Shown here: positions 36,159-45,520 of the stretch, in pieces
Layout of the letters: every line of letters begins with the position of its first letter
Numbering within the stretch: the stretch's first letter is position 1
Source of the DNA: Bog-473 sp963783245
GTDB taxonomy: Bacteria; Actinomycetota; Acidimicrobiia; Acidimicrobiales; RAAP-2
Direction of reading: 5' to 3'
Assembly (NCBI GenBank): GCA_963783245.1
Contig: CAWAMS010000001.1
Coordinates: 434,001 to 498,000, forward strand
Length of the DNA stretch: 64,000 nt
Notes under the pieces: generated by a model
Databases searched by the model: none
What the model was told of the DNA's origin: nothing
What the model saw: only the letters and a program-made list of their open reading frames with translations
Position numbers and translations under genes: made by a program

Positions 36159-38363
36159 GTGAACGAAGAGCCGCTCTTCGACTTTGCCGTCCCCGACGAT
36201 CTCCTGCACGAAGCGGTGAAGCACGCGCGTGATCCTGAAGTTCTGGCCGATGTCACGCTCATGCCGGGGACCGGTGACGGCAAGCCGCCGCCGATGCTGG
36301 GGATCCTCCACACCTCGGGCTGGGCGCCTCTCGTCCTGATGACCACGGCCGCGCTGATCCCCGGCACATTCGGCAACGGCATCAATCTCATCGGGCGCAA
36401 CCTGCAGGACTCGTTCCACATGTCCAACGCGTCACTCGGGGCGGTGGCCTTCGTGGCCCAAGTGGCCCAGTTGCTGTGGGCGGTACCGCTGGCGCTGTGG
36501 GCCGACCGCGGGAGCCGCAAACTGGTCGCCGGTCTCTCTCTGATCGTCTTCGCCATCTTCGGCTCGGCCATGGCGCTGTCTCCCAACGTGTGGGCGTTCG
36601 CGTTCCTCTACCTGGGGGCGTCGGTCGGCTTCGGGGTGAACAACACCGTCCACAACTCGTACCTCTCTGACGCCTATCCCGTCGAGGGCCGGGGGAGGGT
36701 GTTCAGCTGGCACCAATTGTCGGACCCGATCTCGCAGACCATCGGCATTCTGATCTTCGGATTCGTGGTCACCGTCGCCCACAGCTGGCGCTACGGACTT
36801 CTCATCGCACTGGCCGGCATTCCCATGGGCTTCGCGCTCTTCACGTTGCGCGAACCCGAGAAAGGTGCCAACGAGAGCAGCCATATCCTCAAGGCGTCGG
36901 GGATGGACCTGCAATCGCAGCAGGAGGCGGCACCACGGGTCCTCCTCGGCTCGGCCATGACCAGGCTGTTGCGGATCCGGTCGCTCTACTACGAGCTGGT
37001 GGCGGTGGCCATTCTCGGTTTCGTGGGCACGGGAGCACCCCTCTACGGAAACCTGTTCCTGATCGACAAGTTCCACCTCGACACTGCGAGCCGGAGCGAG
37101 TTCTACGCCATCGTCGGTCTGGCCGCCTTCCTGGGCCTCCCTATGGCCTATTTCTTCGGCGACCGCTTCTTTCGCAAGGCTCCACAGCGCCCGTTGGTCA
37201 TCGCCGGATTCTGCATCGCCGCGTACGGCTGCCTCTTCGTGGGCTCGCTGTACGTTCCGCAACTCTGGATGGTGGGGGGACTGCAGTTCCTGGCCAACGC
37301 CGCCGTTGCGCCGCTGGCTATCTGCATCTTCCTCACATTGGCAGCCACGGCGCCGCCCGAGATGCGGACCATCTGCTTCGCCATGTTCGGCGTCTACTCC
37401 CTCGTCTTCGGAGGGTTCGCGGGCTCGGTGGTCCTCGGAGCGGTCTCCGACGCCATCGGGGGACTGCACGGCATAGTGGTATCGCTCTCGATCATTGCGC
37501 CTGTATCGATTGTGGGCGGGTTCCTGCTCATCCTCGGGTCTCACAGCGTGCGGCGTGACATCACCTTGGTCATCGAAGATGTGATCGAGCGCTACACCGA
37601 GGGCAAGCGTCGCCAGACGGGCGGAAGAATCCCGGCTCTCCAGGTGCACAACCTGGACTTCTATTACGGCACCAACCAGGTGCTCTTCGACATGAACCTG
37701 GAAGTGGAGGAGGGCGAGATGGTCGCGCTCCTGGGGACGAACGGCGCGGGCAAGTCGACGCTTCTGCGAGCGGTCTCGGGCCTCTCGCACCCGCATCGGG
37801 GTGTCGTGCGCATCTTCGGGATGAACTCGACCTACCTCGAGCCCGAGCAGATCATCGAAGAGGGAGTGGCTCTGCTGGTGGGCGGGAAGATGACGTTCTC
37901 CGGACTCTCGGTGCGCGACAACCTGCGCATCGGCGGGCACACGCTGCGCCGCGATCGCGCCCGCTCGGTGCACGCGCTCGAAGAGGCGCTGGACGCGTTC
38001 CCGGCCCTCAAGGCCCGCCTGGACCAGCCGGCGGGGACACTCTCCGGCGGGGAGCAGCAGATGCTGGCATTGGCCCGGGTCATGATGACCCGGCCCCGGC
38101 TCCTTCTCATCGACGAGTTGGCTCTCGGCCTCGCGCCGATGACGGTCGACGCGCTCATGGCGATGGTGCGGCGCATCAACCAGGAGGGGACGACGGTGAT
38201 CCTGGTCGAGCAGAGCGTCAACCGCGCCGTCAGCCTCGCCCAGCGGTGCTTCTTCATCGAACGCGGGGAGATCCGCTTCGACGGCCCGACGGCTGAGCTC
38301 CTCGAGCGCGACGACCTTCTCCGACCGGTGTTCCTCGGCGCCGCGGCCACCGGACTGGGTTAG
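36159..38363 (+). CDS. MFS transporter fused to a LivF-type ABC ATPase
   Basis: A 734-residue fusion. Residues about 45-460 are a major-facilitator carrier with about twelve helices and the MFS loop motif ALWADRGSRKLVAG between helices 2 and 3. A second MFS-like loop, FFGDRFFRKAPQRP, marks the second half. After a linker, residues about 490-734 are an ATPase of the branched-chain amino-acid importer type: Walker A LLGTNGAGKST, signature LSGGEQQMLALARVMM, Walker B LLLIDELALGLAP and the switch His replaced by Gln in LVEQSVNRAV, as is usual in LivF. It starts an operon with LivHM, LivG and a binding protein, in which no separate LivF exists. The fusion therefore probably supplies LivF. I do not know of a characterised example. 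Confidence 0.88.
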   Translation: MNEEPLFDFAVPDDLLHEAVKHARDPEVLADVTLMPGTGDGKPPPMLGILHTSGWAPLVLMTTAALIPGTFGNGINLIGRNLQDSFHMSNASLGAVAFVAQVAQLLWAVPLALWADRGSRKLVAGLSLIVFAIFGSAMALSPNVWAFAFLYLGASVGFGVNNTVHNSYLSDAYPVEGRGRVFSWHQLSDPISQTIGILIFGFVVTVAHSWRYGLLIALAGIPMGFALFTLREPEKGANESSHILKASGMDLQSQQEAAPRVLLGSAMTRLLRIRSLYYELVAVAILGFVGTGAPLYGNLFLIDKFHLDTASRSEFYAIVGLAAFLGLPMAYFFGDRFFRKAPQRPLVIAGFCIAAYGCLFVGSLYVPQLWMVGGLQFLANAAVAPLAICIFLTLAATAPPEMRTICFAMFGVYSLVFGGFAGSVVLGAVSDAIGGLHGIVVSLSIIAPVSIVGGFLLILGSHSVRRDITLVIEDVIERYTEGKRRQTGGRIPALQVHNLDFYYGTNQVLFDMNLEVEEGEMVALLGTNGAGKSTLLRAVSGLSHPHRGVVRIFGMNSTYLEPEQIIEEGVALLVGGKMTFSGLSVRDNLRIGGHTLRRDRARSVHALEEALDAFPALKARLDQPAGTLSGGEQQMLALARVMMTRPRLLLIDELALGLAPMTVDALMAMVRRINQEGTTVILVEQSVNRAVSLAQRCFFIERGEIRFDGPTAELLERDDLLRPVFLGAAATGLG

Positions 38364-38376
38364 GCCCGTCGCGTCG

Positions 38377-40410
38377 ATGCTCGCCCTGTCGGCTCCGAAC
38401 TTCGTCCTCCTCCAAGGCGTCATCATCGGGCTCGGCTACGGGCTCCTGGCCGTGGGCCTCGTGCTGATCTACCGCACCAATCGGGTGCTCAACTTCGCCC
38501 AGGGGCAGGTCGGCGTCATCGCCGCGGTGTTCCTGGTCAAGCTCACCGCTGACTTCAAGTTCGAGTACTGGTTCGCGCTCGTTCTCTCCATCTCCCTGGC
38601 GGCCGCGGTCGGCGCGCTGTCCGAGCTCGTGCTCCGCCGCCTGTTCAACCGACCGCGTGTCCTGGTGATGGTGGCCACCATCGGGCTGAGCCAGGTCCTC
38701 CTGGCGCTGACCGCGCTCCCGTTCATACGGCCCCACAACCTCTACAAGCCGGTGCCGGTGCCGTTCGACTTGTCATTCACCCTGGGCACGACGATCTTCT
38801 CCCCGGGCGAAGTGCTGACGCTCATTGTGGCGCCGATAGTGGCAGTCGCCTTGGCGCTGGCGGTGCGCTCGACCAGTTGGGGCCTCAACATGCGGGCGAT
38901 GTCCGAGAACGCGGACTCGGCCCGGCTCTCGGGCGTCTGGATACGCCGGACGTCCACGCTCACATGGACGGTCGCCGGCGCGCTCTCCGCCTTCACGGCG
39001 ATCCTCAATGCCCCGGGCCAGACCAGCGCCCTGACGCAGGTCCTGAGCCCCGACCTCCTTCTCTTCGCGCTCACCGCTGCGCTGGTCGGGGCCATGATCA
39101 ACCTCACGGTGGCCTTCGTTGCCGGCATCGGCGTCGGCGTGCTGTACGAGTTGTTGCAATGGAACATCTCGTCGACGGCCAATCAGCAACTGATCCTGTT
39201 CGTCGTGCTGCTTCTCGTACTGTTGATCCGCGTCCGGGCGCTGCGCAAGGACAGCCGTTCGGCGGAGCGCTCGACGTGGCAGCACGGCGCCGTCACGGTC
39301 CGGGCCACTGTCGACTCCCTGCGGCACCGGATCTCGGTGTCGGGCATGTGGGCGGCCGCGCTCGGCGCCGCGATCCTGCCCCTCCTGCTCAACGTCGGGA
39401 ACAACTATCTGTTCAGTCAGGTCTGCATCTACGCGGTGATCGCACTCTCGCTCACGATCCTGACCGGGTGGGCCGGGCAGGTCTCGTTGGGACAGTTCGG
39501 TCTGGTCGCGGTGGGGGCCTTGATCGCGGCACACCTGGGCACATCGGTCCCCTTGCCGCTGCTGCTGCTCTTCGCCGGGGCCGTCACCGCCCTGGTGGCC
39601 ATCGTCGTCGGCCTCCCCGCGCTCCGTCTGCCGGGATTGTTCCTCGCGGTCACGACGCTGGCCTTTGCCATCTTCATGCAGGCTGCGGTGCTGGCGACGC
39701 CGTGCTGGACCGTGCCGGGCATCCACAAGACGCTGTGCACCGGATTGCCGAACCCCGCCTCCACGCTGATCGGCCGGCCGTCGCTCTTCGGGCTCGGACT
39801 CCATTCGGAGCGAGCCTTCGCCTGGTTCTCCCTGGGCATCCTCCTGCTGTCGATCCTCGCTGTGCGGACCTGGCGCGACAAAGGCATCGCCCGCCGGCTG
39901 ATTGCGGTACGTGACAACGAACTCGGCGCGGCGGCGATGGGCATTCCCGTTCTGCGGACCAAGTTGTTGGCGTTCGGCCTCTCGGGGTTCATGGCCGGCT
40001 ACGCCGGCGTGTGCCTCGCGTTCGCCACGCAGCGGTTCAGTACCGCGACGTTCGATCCGACCGTTTCGTTCATCATCATCTCGATGGTCGTGATCGGCGG
40101 CCTGGGGTCCGTCGCGGGGGCGGTGCTCGGTGCGCTGTATCTCGAAGGCCTCCCGGCGCTCTTCGGCGCCAACCCGACGATTCAATTCCTGACCAGCGGC
40201 CTCGGGTTGATCGCCTTCATCCTCTACCTTCCCGGCGGCCTGGGTGAGCTTCTCCATCGCTCGGCCGACGCCTGCACCGTGGCCGTGCGGTTCGCCCAGG
40301 AGCGCCGGGCCGGGCATCGCTCGGGTGGCACCCCGCCGGGGGTCGTCCACGCAACCACGTCCACCGGAAACGAACCCGAGACCCTCGTGCCCGAGGTCGT
40401 GGAGTCGTGA
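38377..40410 (+). CDS. Fused LivH-LivM permease of a branched-chain-type ABC importer
   Basis: A 677-residue membrane protein that joins the two permeases of a HAAT-type importer. The first half is LivH-like (GLGYGLLAVGLVLIYRTNRVLNFAQGQ, then RAMSENADSARLSGV, the ATPase-contact loop). The second half is LivM-like (ALSLTILTGWAGQVSLGQFGLVAVGA, then VRDNELGAAAMGI and GGLGSVAGAVLGALYLEGL). About seventeen hydrophobic helices are seen. The polar C-terminal tail is low complexity. It follows the MFS-ATPase gene by 13 nt and overlaps livG by 4 nt. Substrates of the family are amino acids, amides, urea or aromatic acids; here the neighbouring sugar-acid genes make an organic acid possible. Confidence 0.9.
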   Translation: MLALSAPNFVLLQGVIIGLGYGLLAVGLVLIYRTNRVLNFAQGQVGVIAAVFLVKLTADFKFEYWFALVLSISLAAAVGALSELVLRRLFNRPRVLVMVATIGLSQVLLALTALPFIRPHNLYKPVPVPFDLSFTLGTTIFSPGEVLTLIVAPIVAVALALAVRSTSWGLNMRAMSENADSARLSGVWIRRTSTLTWTVAGALSAFTAILNAPGQTSALTQVLSPDLLLFALTAALVGAMINLTVAFVAGIGVGVLYELLQWNISSTANQQLILFVVLLLVLLIRVRALRKDSRSAERSTWQHGAVTVRATVDSLRHRISVSGMWAAALGAAILPLLLNVGNNYLFSQVCIYAVIALSLTILTGWAGQVSLGQFGLVAVGALIAAHLGTSVPLPLLLLFAGAVTALVAIVVGLPALRLPGLFLAVTTLAFAIFMQAAVLATPCWTVPGIHKTLCTGLPNPASTLIGRPSLFGLGLHSERAFAWFSLGILLLSILAVRTWRDKGIARRLIAVRDNELGAAAMGIPVLRTKLLAFGLSGFMAGYAGVCLAFATQRFSTATFDPTVSFIIISMVVIGGLGSVAGAVLGALYLEGLPALFGANPTIQFLTSGLGLIAFILYLPGGLGELLHRSADACTVAVRFAQERRAGHRSGGTPPGVVHATTSTGNEPETLVPEVVES

Positions 40411-41277
40411 GCGGCCCGGGGGCCCGCAGTGGTCCGGCCCGGTTGACGGTCGAGAACCTCGGCGTGACGTTCGGCGGGGTACATGCGGTGGACGATGTCA
40501 GCTTCACAGCGGAGCCCGGCGCCATCGTCGGCCTGATCGGGGCCAACGGGTCGGGGAAGACCACCACGCTCGACATGGTCTCGGGGCTGGTGACCCCCCG
40601 GCGCGGCACGGTGCGGCTCGACGGAACGGATCTGGCCGAGTACCTCCCCGAGGAACGAGAGCGTATCGGGGTCGTCCGCTCGTTCCAGGACTGTCGTCTC
40701 TTCCCCGAGTTGTCGGTGCTCGACGTCCTGATGCTCTGCGAAGACGTCAAGCACGAGGTGGCCGTGGTGTCGACGACCTTGCAGTTGCCCTGGGCCCGAC
40801 GCGCCGACAAACGGAAGCGGGCGGCGGTCGATGAGGTCATCGGCGCGTTCGGGCTCGACCGCTTCCGCCACCACCGCACCGCAGAGCTCTCGACCGGGAC
40901 GCGTCGCGTGGTCGATCTGGCCTCGATCATTCTCGCCGCCCCCCGCCTGCTCCTGCTCGACGAGCCCACCGCTGGCATCGCGCAACGAGAAGCTGAAGCG
41001 TTCATTCCGCTGCTGCGCCGGCTGCATCAGGTCGCCGACACGACGATCGTGCTCGTCGAGCACGACGTCCCCCTCGTCTTCGAGTTGTGCAGCAGGGTCG
41101 TGGTGATGGAGCTCGGGCGGGTGGTCGCCGACGGGCCACCTGACGTGGTGCGCGCAGATCCGCGGCGCACTGGCGGCGTACCTTGGGGCGAGCGACGAAG
41201 CGATCTTCGCTTCGGGGCCGACCGGATCGAGTTCCAACGGCGTTGCCGGCACACGACCGGACGTCGAGGGAAAGTGA
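40407..41277 (+). CDS. LivG-type ABC ATPase, apparent frameshift near the C-terminus
   Basis: The second ATPase of the importer. Walker A is LIGANGSGKTTT, the Q-loop is VVRSFQDCRLFPELSV, the signature is degenerate (LSTGTRRVVDLASIIL, LSTG in place of LSGG), Walker B is LLLLDEPTAGIAQ and the switch His is in LVEHDVPLV. The body reads normally to VRADPR near 41162. From there the natural frame ends as a 7-residue-typical tail ALAAYLGASDEAIF followed by a short Ser/Gly-rich end and TGA at 41275, which needs removal of one G. Without correction, translation would run in the wrong frame to 41294 into the binding-protein start. The degenerate signature suggests that the LivF-type domain does most hydrolysis. 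Confidence 0.82.
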
Positions 41278-41290
41278 GGATGGAGTATCC

Positions 41291-42814
41291 ATGACAACGC
41301 CGGCCCGCAGCGGATCGTTCCATCTGCCCAACCCCCTGGCGCCTTTCGGGCGCAGCTGGCGTCGTCTCCGGCGCCGCCCGCTCGCGATGCAGCTGCGCAC
41401 TGCGGCCATCGTCATCGGTGTCGTCGTGGGGCTGGTCGTCTGGCTCTCCCTCGCGCCATCGGCCGGCGCGGCCGAGTCCGCACTCGCCGCGGCGGGGGGG
41501 CCGACTCCGGTCGGGCAAGCGAGTACGAGCACCCGGGGCGTCACCGCGCATGCCATCAATGTCGTCTTCCCCGTGGTCGCCATCAACAGCGAGGCCGGGC
41601 AGCTGGGCTTCGCGGAGGACAAGGAGTACAACGAGCAGACCTACGCCATCCACCTCTACGTGAACCAGATCAACGCGGCGGGTGGGATCCACGGCCGCAA
41701 GATCAACCCCATCATCGTCAGCTACGACCCGGCGAACGCGACCGAGATGCGCTCACTCTGCGAGCAGTGGACCCAGGGAAACCCGCCGGTATTCGCCGTC
41801 ATCGACGGGATCGGCACCTGGACCGGGGACAATGAGCTCTGCGTGACCCAGGAGGGGCAGACGCCGATGATCGCGGCCTGGACGACGACCACGAACTGGA
41901 CCGATCAGGGCTCTCCGTACCTGTGGTGGACGGGAGCCGACCAGGCACCGGTGCTGAAGGCCACCGTCCAATGGGGAGTGGCCTCGGGGCGGCTCGGTAA
42001 GGGCAAGAAGGTGGGTGTCGTCGTGTCCGACCAGGCCGGCGACCAGGCTGCGCTGCATGCGTATCTCCTGCCCGACCTCAAGGCGGTGGGGATCAGCCCG
42101 CAGGTCTACACGGTGGCCGCCGGCCTCACTGAGACGGCGAGTACCGACTCGGATGCGCAGCTGGCGGTGGAACGTCTGAAGGCGGCAGGCGTGCAATCGG
42201 TGATCCCCATGTTGCCGGAGAACGCCTTCTTCCCCTATATCGGAGCCGAGAACCAGCAGAAGTACTTCCCGCAGTTGTTGCTGAGTGACTACCAGTCGAG
42301 CATCGAGGTGGCGCTCGGCCTCATCCCCGTGCCCTACGAGACGGCCCTCAATGGGCAGGAAGGGGTCACGACGGAGACCCTGGGTGGGTTCGACGACGCG
42401 TGACCCGAGGCTCAGGGTGGCTACGACCCGGGGGTGCGCTCCTGCTACGCCACATGGCACAAGGCACACCCCAAGCCCATTAAGGGGACCACCAGCTTCT
42501 ATATCGAGGAACAGGGTCCCATCCAGGCCTGGTGCACCTCCATCCGGCTCTTTGCGGCAGCGGCCACGAACGCCGGGCCGCAGCTGAACCGGCGCACCTT
42601 CGTCACCGCGCTCTCCACTATCAAGGACTTCCCCGGTGGCCTGTCGCCCATCTGGACCTTCGGCCCCGACAAGTTCTACGGGCCGACCAGCTACTCGGTG
42701 GTGAAGATCCACAACAACGTGCCACCCTCGTCGCAATGCGACCTGAAGACCAACCACAAGCCGCAAGGAACGTGCTGGGTCGTGGTCCAAAAGGGGAGGC
42801 CGCTCCCCGCCTAG
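41291..42814 (+). CDS. LivJ-type substrate-binding protein with an in-frame TGA
   Basis: The extracytoplasmic binding protein of the importer, about 507 residues if read through the stop. A membrane anchor or signal segment (TAAIVIGVVVGLVVWLSLA) follows a basic N-terminus. The periplasmic-binding-protein type I fold is seen in NVVFPVVAINSEAG, HLYVNQINAAGGIHGRKI and VGVVVSDQAGDQAAL. The frame is interrupted by a TGA at 42401-42403 and then continues in the same frame (PEAQGGYDPGVRSC) to TAG at 42812. Trp (TGG) would fit the context. TGA is used as a normal stop by many neighbours, so recoding is unlikely; a point mutation or sequencing error is favoured. ATG 41291 follows GAGGATGGAG. Confidence 0.82.
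42789..42808 (-). terminator. Intrinsic terminator of the CadD-like gene
   Basis: Read on the minus strand, GGGGAG-CGGC-CTCCCC is followed by TTTT. It lies 35 nt past the stop of the CadD-like gene and inside the last codons of the convergent binding-protein gene. Confidence 0.5.
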
Positions 42815-42842
42815 CGCGGTGACGAGGGGAGACCCCTGCTCA

Positions 42843-43439
42843 TCACAGCGCCGAGAGCGTCCCCGCCTCGACCAGCACGAGGATGCCGATGACGCAATAC
42901 AGGATCGGTGTGGCGACCGCACCTATGGCGGTCACCGACCCCCGGACGCGTGGGTGCCTGCCGGCCCACAGGATGAAGAGTGTGAGAAGGGCTTCGCACA
43001 CGGCGAAGATGAGCAGCGTGCCGATCGTCCCGCGGACGTGCGCCACCCGGAACAGGGGTATGTAGACGGCGAGGTTGTCACCACCGGCGCCGATCGTGAC
43101 CACCATGGCCGCGAAGAAGCCGCTCCCGAACGCGCGGCGCTCCATCCGGTCCCGGCCCTCGGCATGCCGGAGCCCGATGAGCCCACGGATCCCCAGCGCA
43201 AGCGGAACCAGGCCCAGGAGCCCGATCACGCGCGTGGAGATCTCGAACAAGAGGAGCGCCATGCCGAGGGAAGCGATGACGAGCGTGACGAACCCGACCA
43301 CTTGGCCTGCGGCGATCCGCCGGGCCCGTTCGTGCGGCGCCGTCGCCACCATGGCCACGGTCACCACTGCGTTGTCGATGTTCGTGCTGGCGAACGCGCC
43401 CGCGGCAAGTCCGAGAACTGCCGGGAGGCCGGCTGACAT
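42843..43439 (-). CDS. CadD-like cadmium/cation exporter
   Basis: A 198-residue membrane protein with about six hydrophobic helices, of the CadD family. Characteristic acidic motifs are GAFASTNIDNAVV in helix 1 and IGAGGDNLAVYIPLF in the fourth helix; the repeated xxDN pair is the likely cation path. Characterised members give cadmium resistance or move other divalent cations, so the metal here is unproven. No ArsR/CadC regulator adjoins it. It converges on the binding-protein gene, with a terminator hairpin for its transcript inside that gene. ATG 43439 is preceded by no strong ribosome-binding site. Confidence 0.82.
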   Translation of the reverse strand: MSAGLPAVLGLAAGAFASTNIDNAVVTVAMVATAPHERARRIAAGQVVGFVTLVIASLGMALLLFEISTRVIGLLGLVPLALGIRGLIGLRHAEGRDRMERRAFGSGFFAAMVVTIGAGGDNLAVYIPLFRVAHVRGTIGTLLIFAVCEALLTLFILWAGRHPRVRGSVTAIGAVATPILYCVIGILVLVEAGTLSAL

Positions 43440-43453
43440 TCGATGCGGCTCGT

Positions 43454-44314
43454 TCAGCCGGGGGGGTGGGCCGGCATCGCCGGACCGAAGGGGCGGTCGC
43501 CGCGCAGGGTGACCCGGTGGGCGTACCGGGGGGTGTCGCCGTAGTCGTCGAGTGCGTAGTGCAGGGTGGCCCGGTTGTCCCAGAAGGCCACCGAGCCCGC
43601 CTTCCAGCGGAAGCGACAGGTGAACTCGGGCTGCACGCAGTGGCGGTAGAGCATGTCGAGGATGGCGTTGCTCTCGTTCTTCGAGAGCCCCAGTAGCGCC
43701 TGGGTGAACTGCCCGTTGACGAAAAGCCCGTTGCGCCCGTTCTCAGGATGCGTGCGGACGACAGGGTGCAGTGCCGGCAGGAGCTTCTCGTGCCAGATGC
43801 CGTTCCACTCGTAGCCACCGCGGGCATCGACGTCGGCGGCGAACCAGGGATCGTGGTGGATTGCGATGAGGCCGTCACACATTGCCCGTACGACGGGCGC
43901 CAGGCCGTCGTAGGCGTCCTGCAAGCTGGCCCACATGGTGTCGCCGCCGACCTCGGGAGCCTCGAGCATGTAGAGGATCGAACCCATCGCGGGTGTCTCC
44001 AGGAAGGTCACGTCGGTGTGCCACCAGCTGGCGCGGTCGACCTTGCCGTCGATGGCGAGGACCTCGGTACTCTCGTCGATGGCCGGGAGCACCGGGTGGG
44101 CCTCGGTCACCTCACCGAATTGGCGCGCGAAGTCAGCTTGTTGCCGCGGGGTGAGTGACTGGTCGCGGAAGAAGACAACGTGGTGCGTGTGCAACGCGTC
44201 CCGGACCGCCGAGACCACCTCGGGTGTGAGCGCGATCGAAAGATCGAGGCCCCAGATCTCCGCGCCGATGGTGGGCGAGAGCGGGTGCACGCTGAGACTG
44301 GTGGCGAGGGTCAC
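43454..44314 (-). CDS. TauD/TfdA-family Fe(II)/2-oxoglutarate dioxygenase
   Basis: A 286-residue dioxygenase of the taurine/2,4-D type, from GTG 44314. The iron-binding His-x-Asp is in SWWHTDVTF and the distal His in RYAHRVTLRGDRP, the latter also carrying the 2-oxoglutarate-binding Arg. HVVFFRDQSLTPRQQADFARQFG near the N-terminus is the family opening. It would hydroxylate a sulfonate, aryloxy acid or similar substrate and release it as an aldehyde plus sulfite or phenol. No sulfonate transporter adjoins. The frame is open for 1.5 kb upstream, but that part is a shadow of the opposite gene. Confidence 0.9.
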   Translation of the reverse strand: MTLATSLSVHPLSPTIGAEIWGLDLSIALTPEVVSAVRDALHTHHVVFFRDQSLTPRQQADFARQFGEVTEAHPVLPAIDESTEVLAIDGKVDRASWWHTDVTFLETPAMGSILYMLEAPEVGGDTMWASLQDAYDGLAPVVRAMCDGLIAIHHDPWFAADVDARGGYEWNGIWHEKLLPALHPVVRTHPENGRNGLFVNGQFTQALLGLSKNESNAILDMLYRHCVQPEFTCRFRWKAGSVAFWDNRATLHYALDDYGDTPRYAHRVTLRGDRPFGPAMPAHPPG

Positions 44315-44413
44315 AGGGCGAATTGTGCCCGAGTTCGCGGGCTCCCTCAATCCGGTCCTCCGCCGGGGCCTACATTGAGCCCGGAGCGCGACGCCGGACG
44401 AGAGGGGTGACGG

Positions 44414-45511
44414 ATGAGTGGTGAGGCGCCAGGGTTGGTCTTTCCGACCCCGAAACGCAACTATTCGCCGTGGTACCAGTGGATGACCCGATTGGCTGCC
44501 ACGCCGCACGAGGATCCCATGCCCCTGGGAGATCCCCCCTCCCTCCGGGCATGGCGCGAGCGCCGGCGCGCCCGCCTGATCGATCTCTTGGGCCCAATGC
44601 CCACTGCGGTGCCCCTCAACCCCGAGACACTCGAATCGGTGGAGTGCGACGGCTACCGCCGGGACCTGATCGTTTTCGACACTGAGGACACCATGTCGGT
44701 GCCGGCGTACCTGCTGGTGCCCGATGGGCGGGTCTCCGCCGGGGCCGCGGTGCTGGCCTGCCACGGTCACGGGCCCGGCAAATCCCAAGCGGTCGGGCTC
44801 GAGCACACGAATGCGCCCAACAGTGACTACGCATTGCAGCTCGTGCGGGAGGGCTATGTGGTGTTGGCGCCCGACCTGCGCTGTTTCGGCGAGCGGCTCG
44901 ACTGGAATCCCGAGGACCATTACGCGTGTGACACCAACCTGGTCCACGCCGTCATGGCCGGATGGAACCCGCTGGCGCAGAACGTCTGGGACCTCTGTCG
45001 CGCCCTGGACGTCCTCAGCGGGCACCCCTTGGTGGACCCGACCCGGATCGGCATGGTCGGGCTTTCGTACGGGGGAACCGTGACATTGTTCACGGCGGCG
45101 TATGACCGCCGGGTCGCCGCAGCCGTCGTGAGCGGTTACTTCTCCTCCTGGAAGGAGAGCCACAGAATGCCGTGGAACATGTGCGGATCGCAGGTTGTCT
45201 TCGGCATGCTCGGGCGTCTCGAGCATGAGGACCTGGGCGCGCTGATCTCCCCGCGCCCCCTCCTTGTCGAGACCGGGACCGAGGACCCGCTCTTCCCCCT
45301 GGCGGCCGCTACCGAGTCGGTGAGCCACACCCGGCTTGTCTATGCGCACGACGGTGTGGCGGACCGCCTGGAGCACGACATCTTCGAGGGCGACCACCAG
45401 TGGCATGGCGTGGCGGCTGTCCCGTTCCTCAATCGGTGGCTCTCGCACGCACCGGCGCGTGCCTCGTCCTCTTCCCACCGACCAGATCCCCGGCCGCCCC
45501 TGACGTCGTAG
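44414..45511 (+). CDS. Alpha/beta hydrolase (acetylxylan-esterase/dienelactone-hydrolase-like)
   Basis: A 365-residue hydrolase. The nucleophile elbow is MVGLSYGGTVTLF, an Asp lies in LLVETGTEDPLFP and the late His is in EGDHQWHG. The oxyanion region is AVLACHGHGPGKS. The long N-terminal segment (about 70 residues) and overall plan resemble Abhydrolase_7-type esterases of polysaccharide deacylation, which lack a signal peptide here, so a cytosolic role is likely. It starts with ATG after GAGAGGGGTGA. It is divergent from the dioxygenase and is followed 9 nt later by an SRPBCC protein that has its own -10-like TAGGGT. Confidence 0.85.
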   Translation: MSGEAPGLVFPTPKRNYSPWYQWMTRLAATPHEDPMPLGDPPSLRAWRERRRARLIDLLGPMPTAVPLNPETLESVECDGYRRDLIVFDTEDTMSVPAYLLVPDGRVSAGAAVLACHGHGPGKSQAVGLEHTNAPNSDYALQLVREGYVVLAPDLRCFGERLDWNPEDHYACDTNLVHAVMAGWNPLAQNVWDLCRALDVLSGHPLVDPTRIGMVGLSYGGTVTLFTAAYDRRVAAAVVSGYFSSWKESHRMPWNMCGSQVVFGMLGRLEHEDLGALISPRPLLVETGTEDPLFPLAAATESVSHTRLVYAHDGVADRLEHDIFEGDHQWHGVAAVPFLNRWLSHAPARASSSSHRPDPRPPLTS

Positions 45512-45520
45512 GGTGGCGCC

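Noticed and set aside
42401..42403. TGA recoding to Trp or Sec
   Set aside because: Many genes in the window end in TGA, and the site is unique, so a mutation or read error is simpler.
42825..42837. AGGGG-AGA-CCCCT hairpin as a bidirectional terminator
   Set aside because: The stem is only five pairs with no T-run; the nearby hairpin at 42789-42808 is the better candidate.
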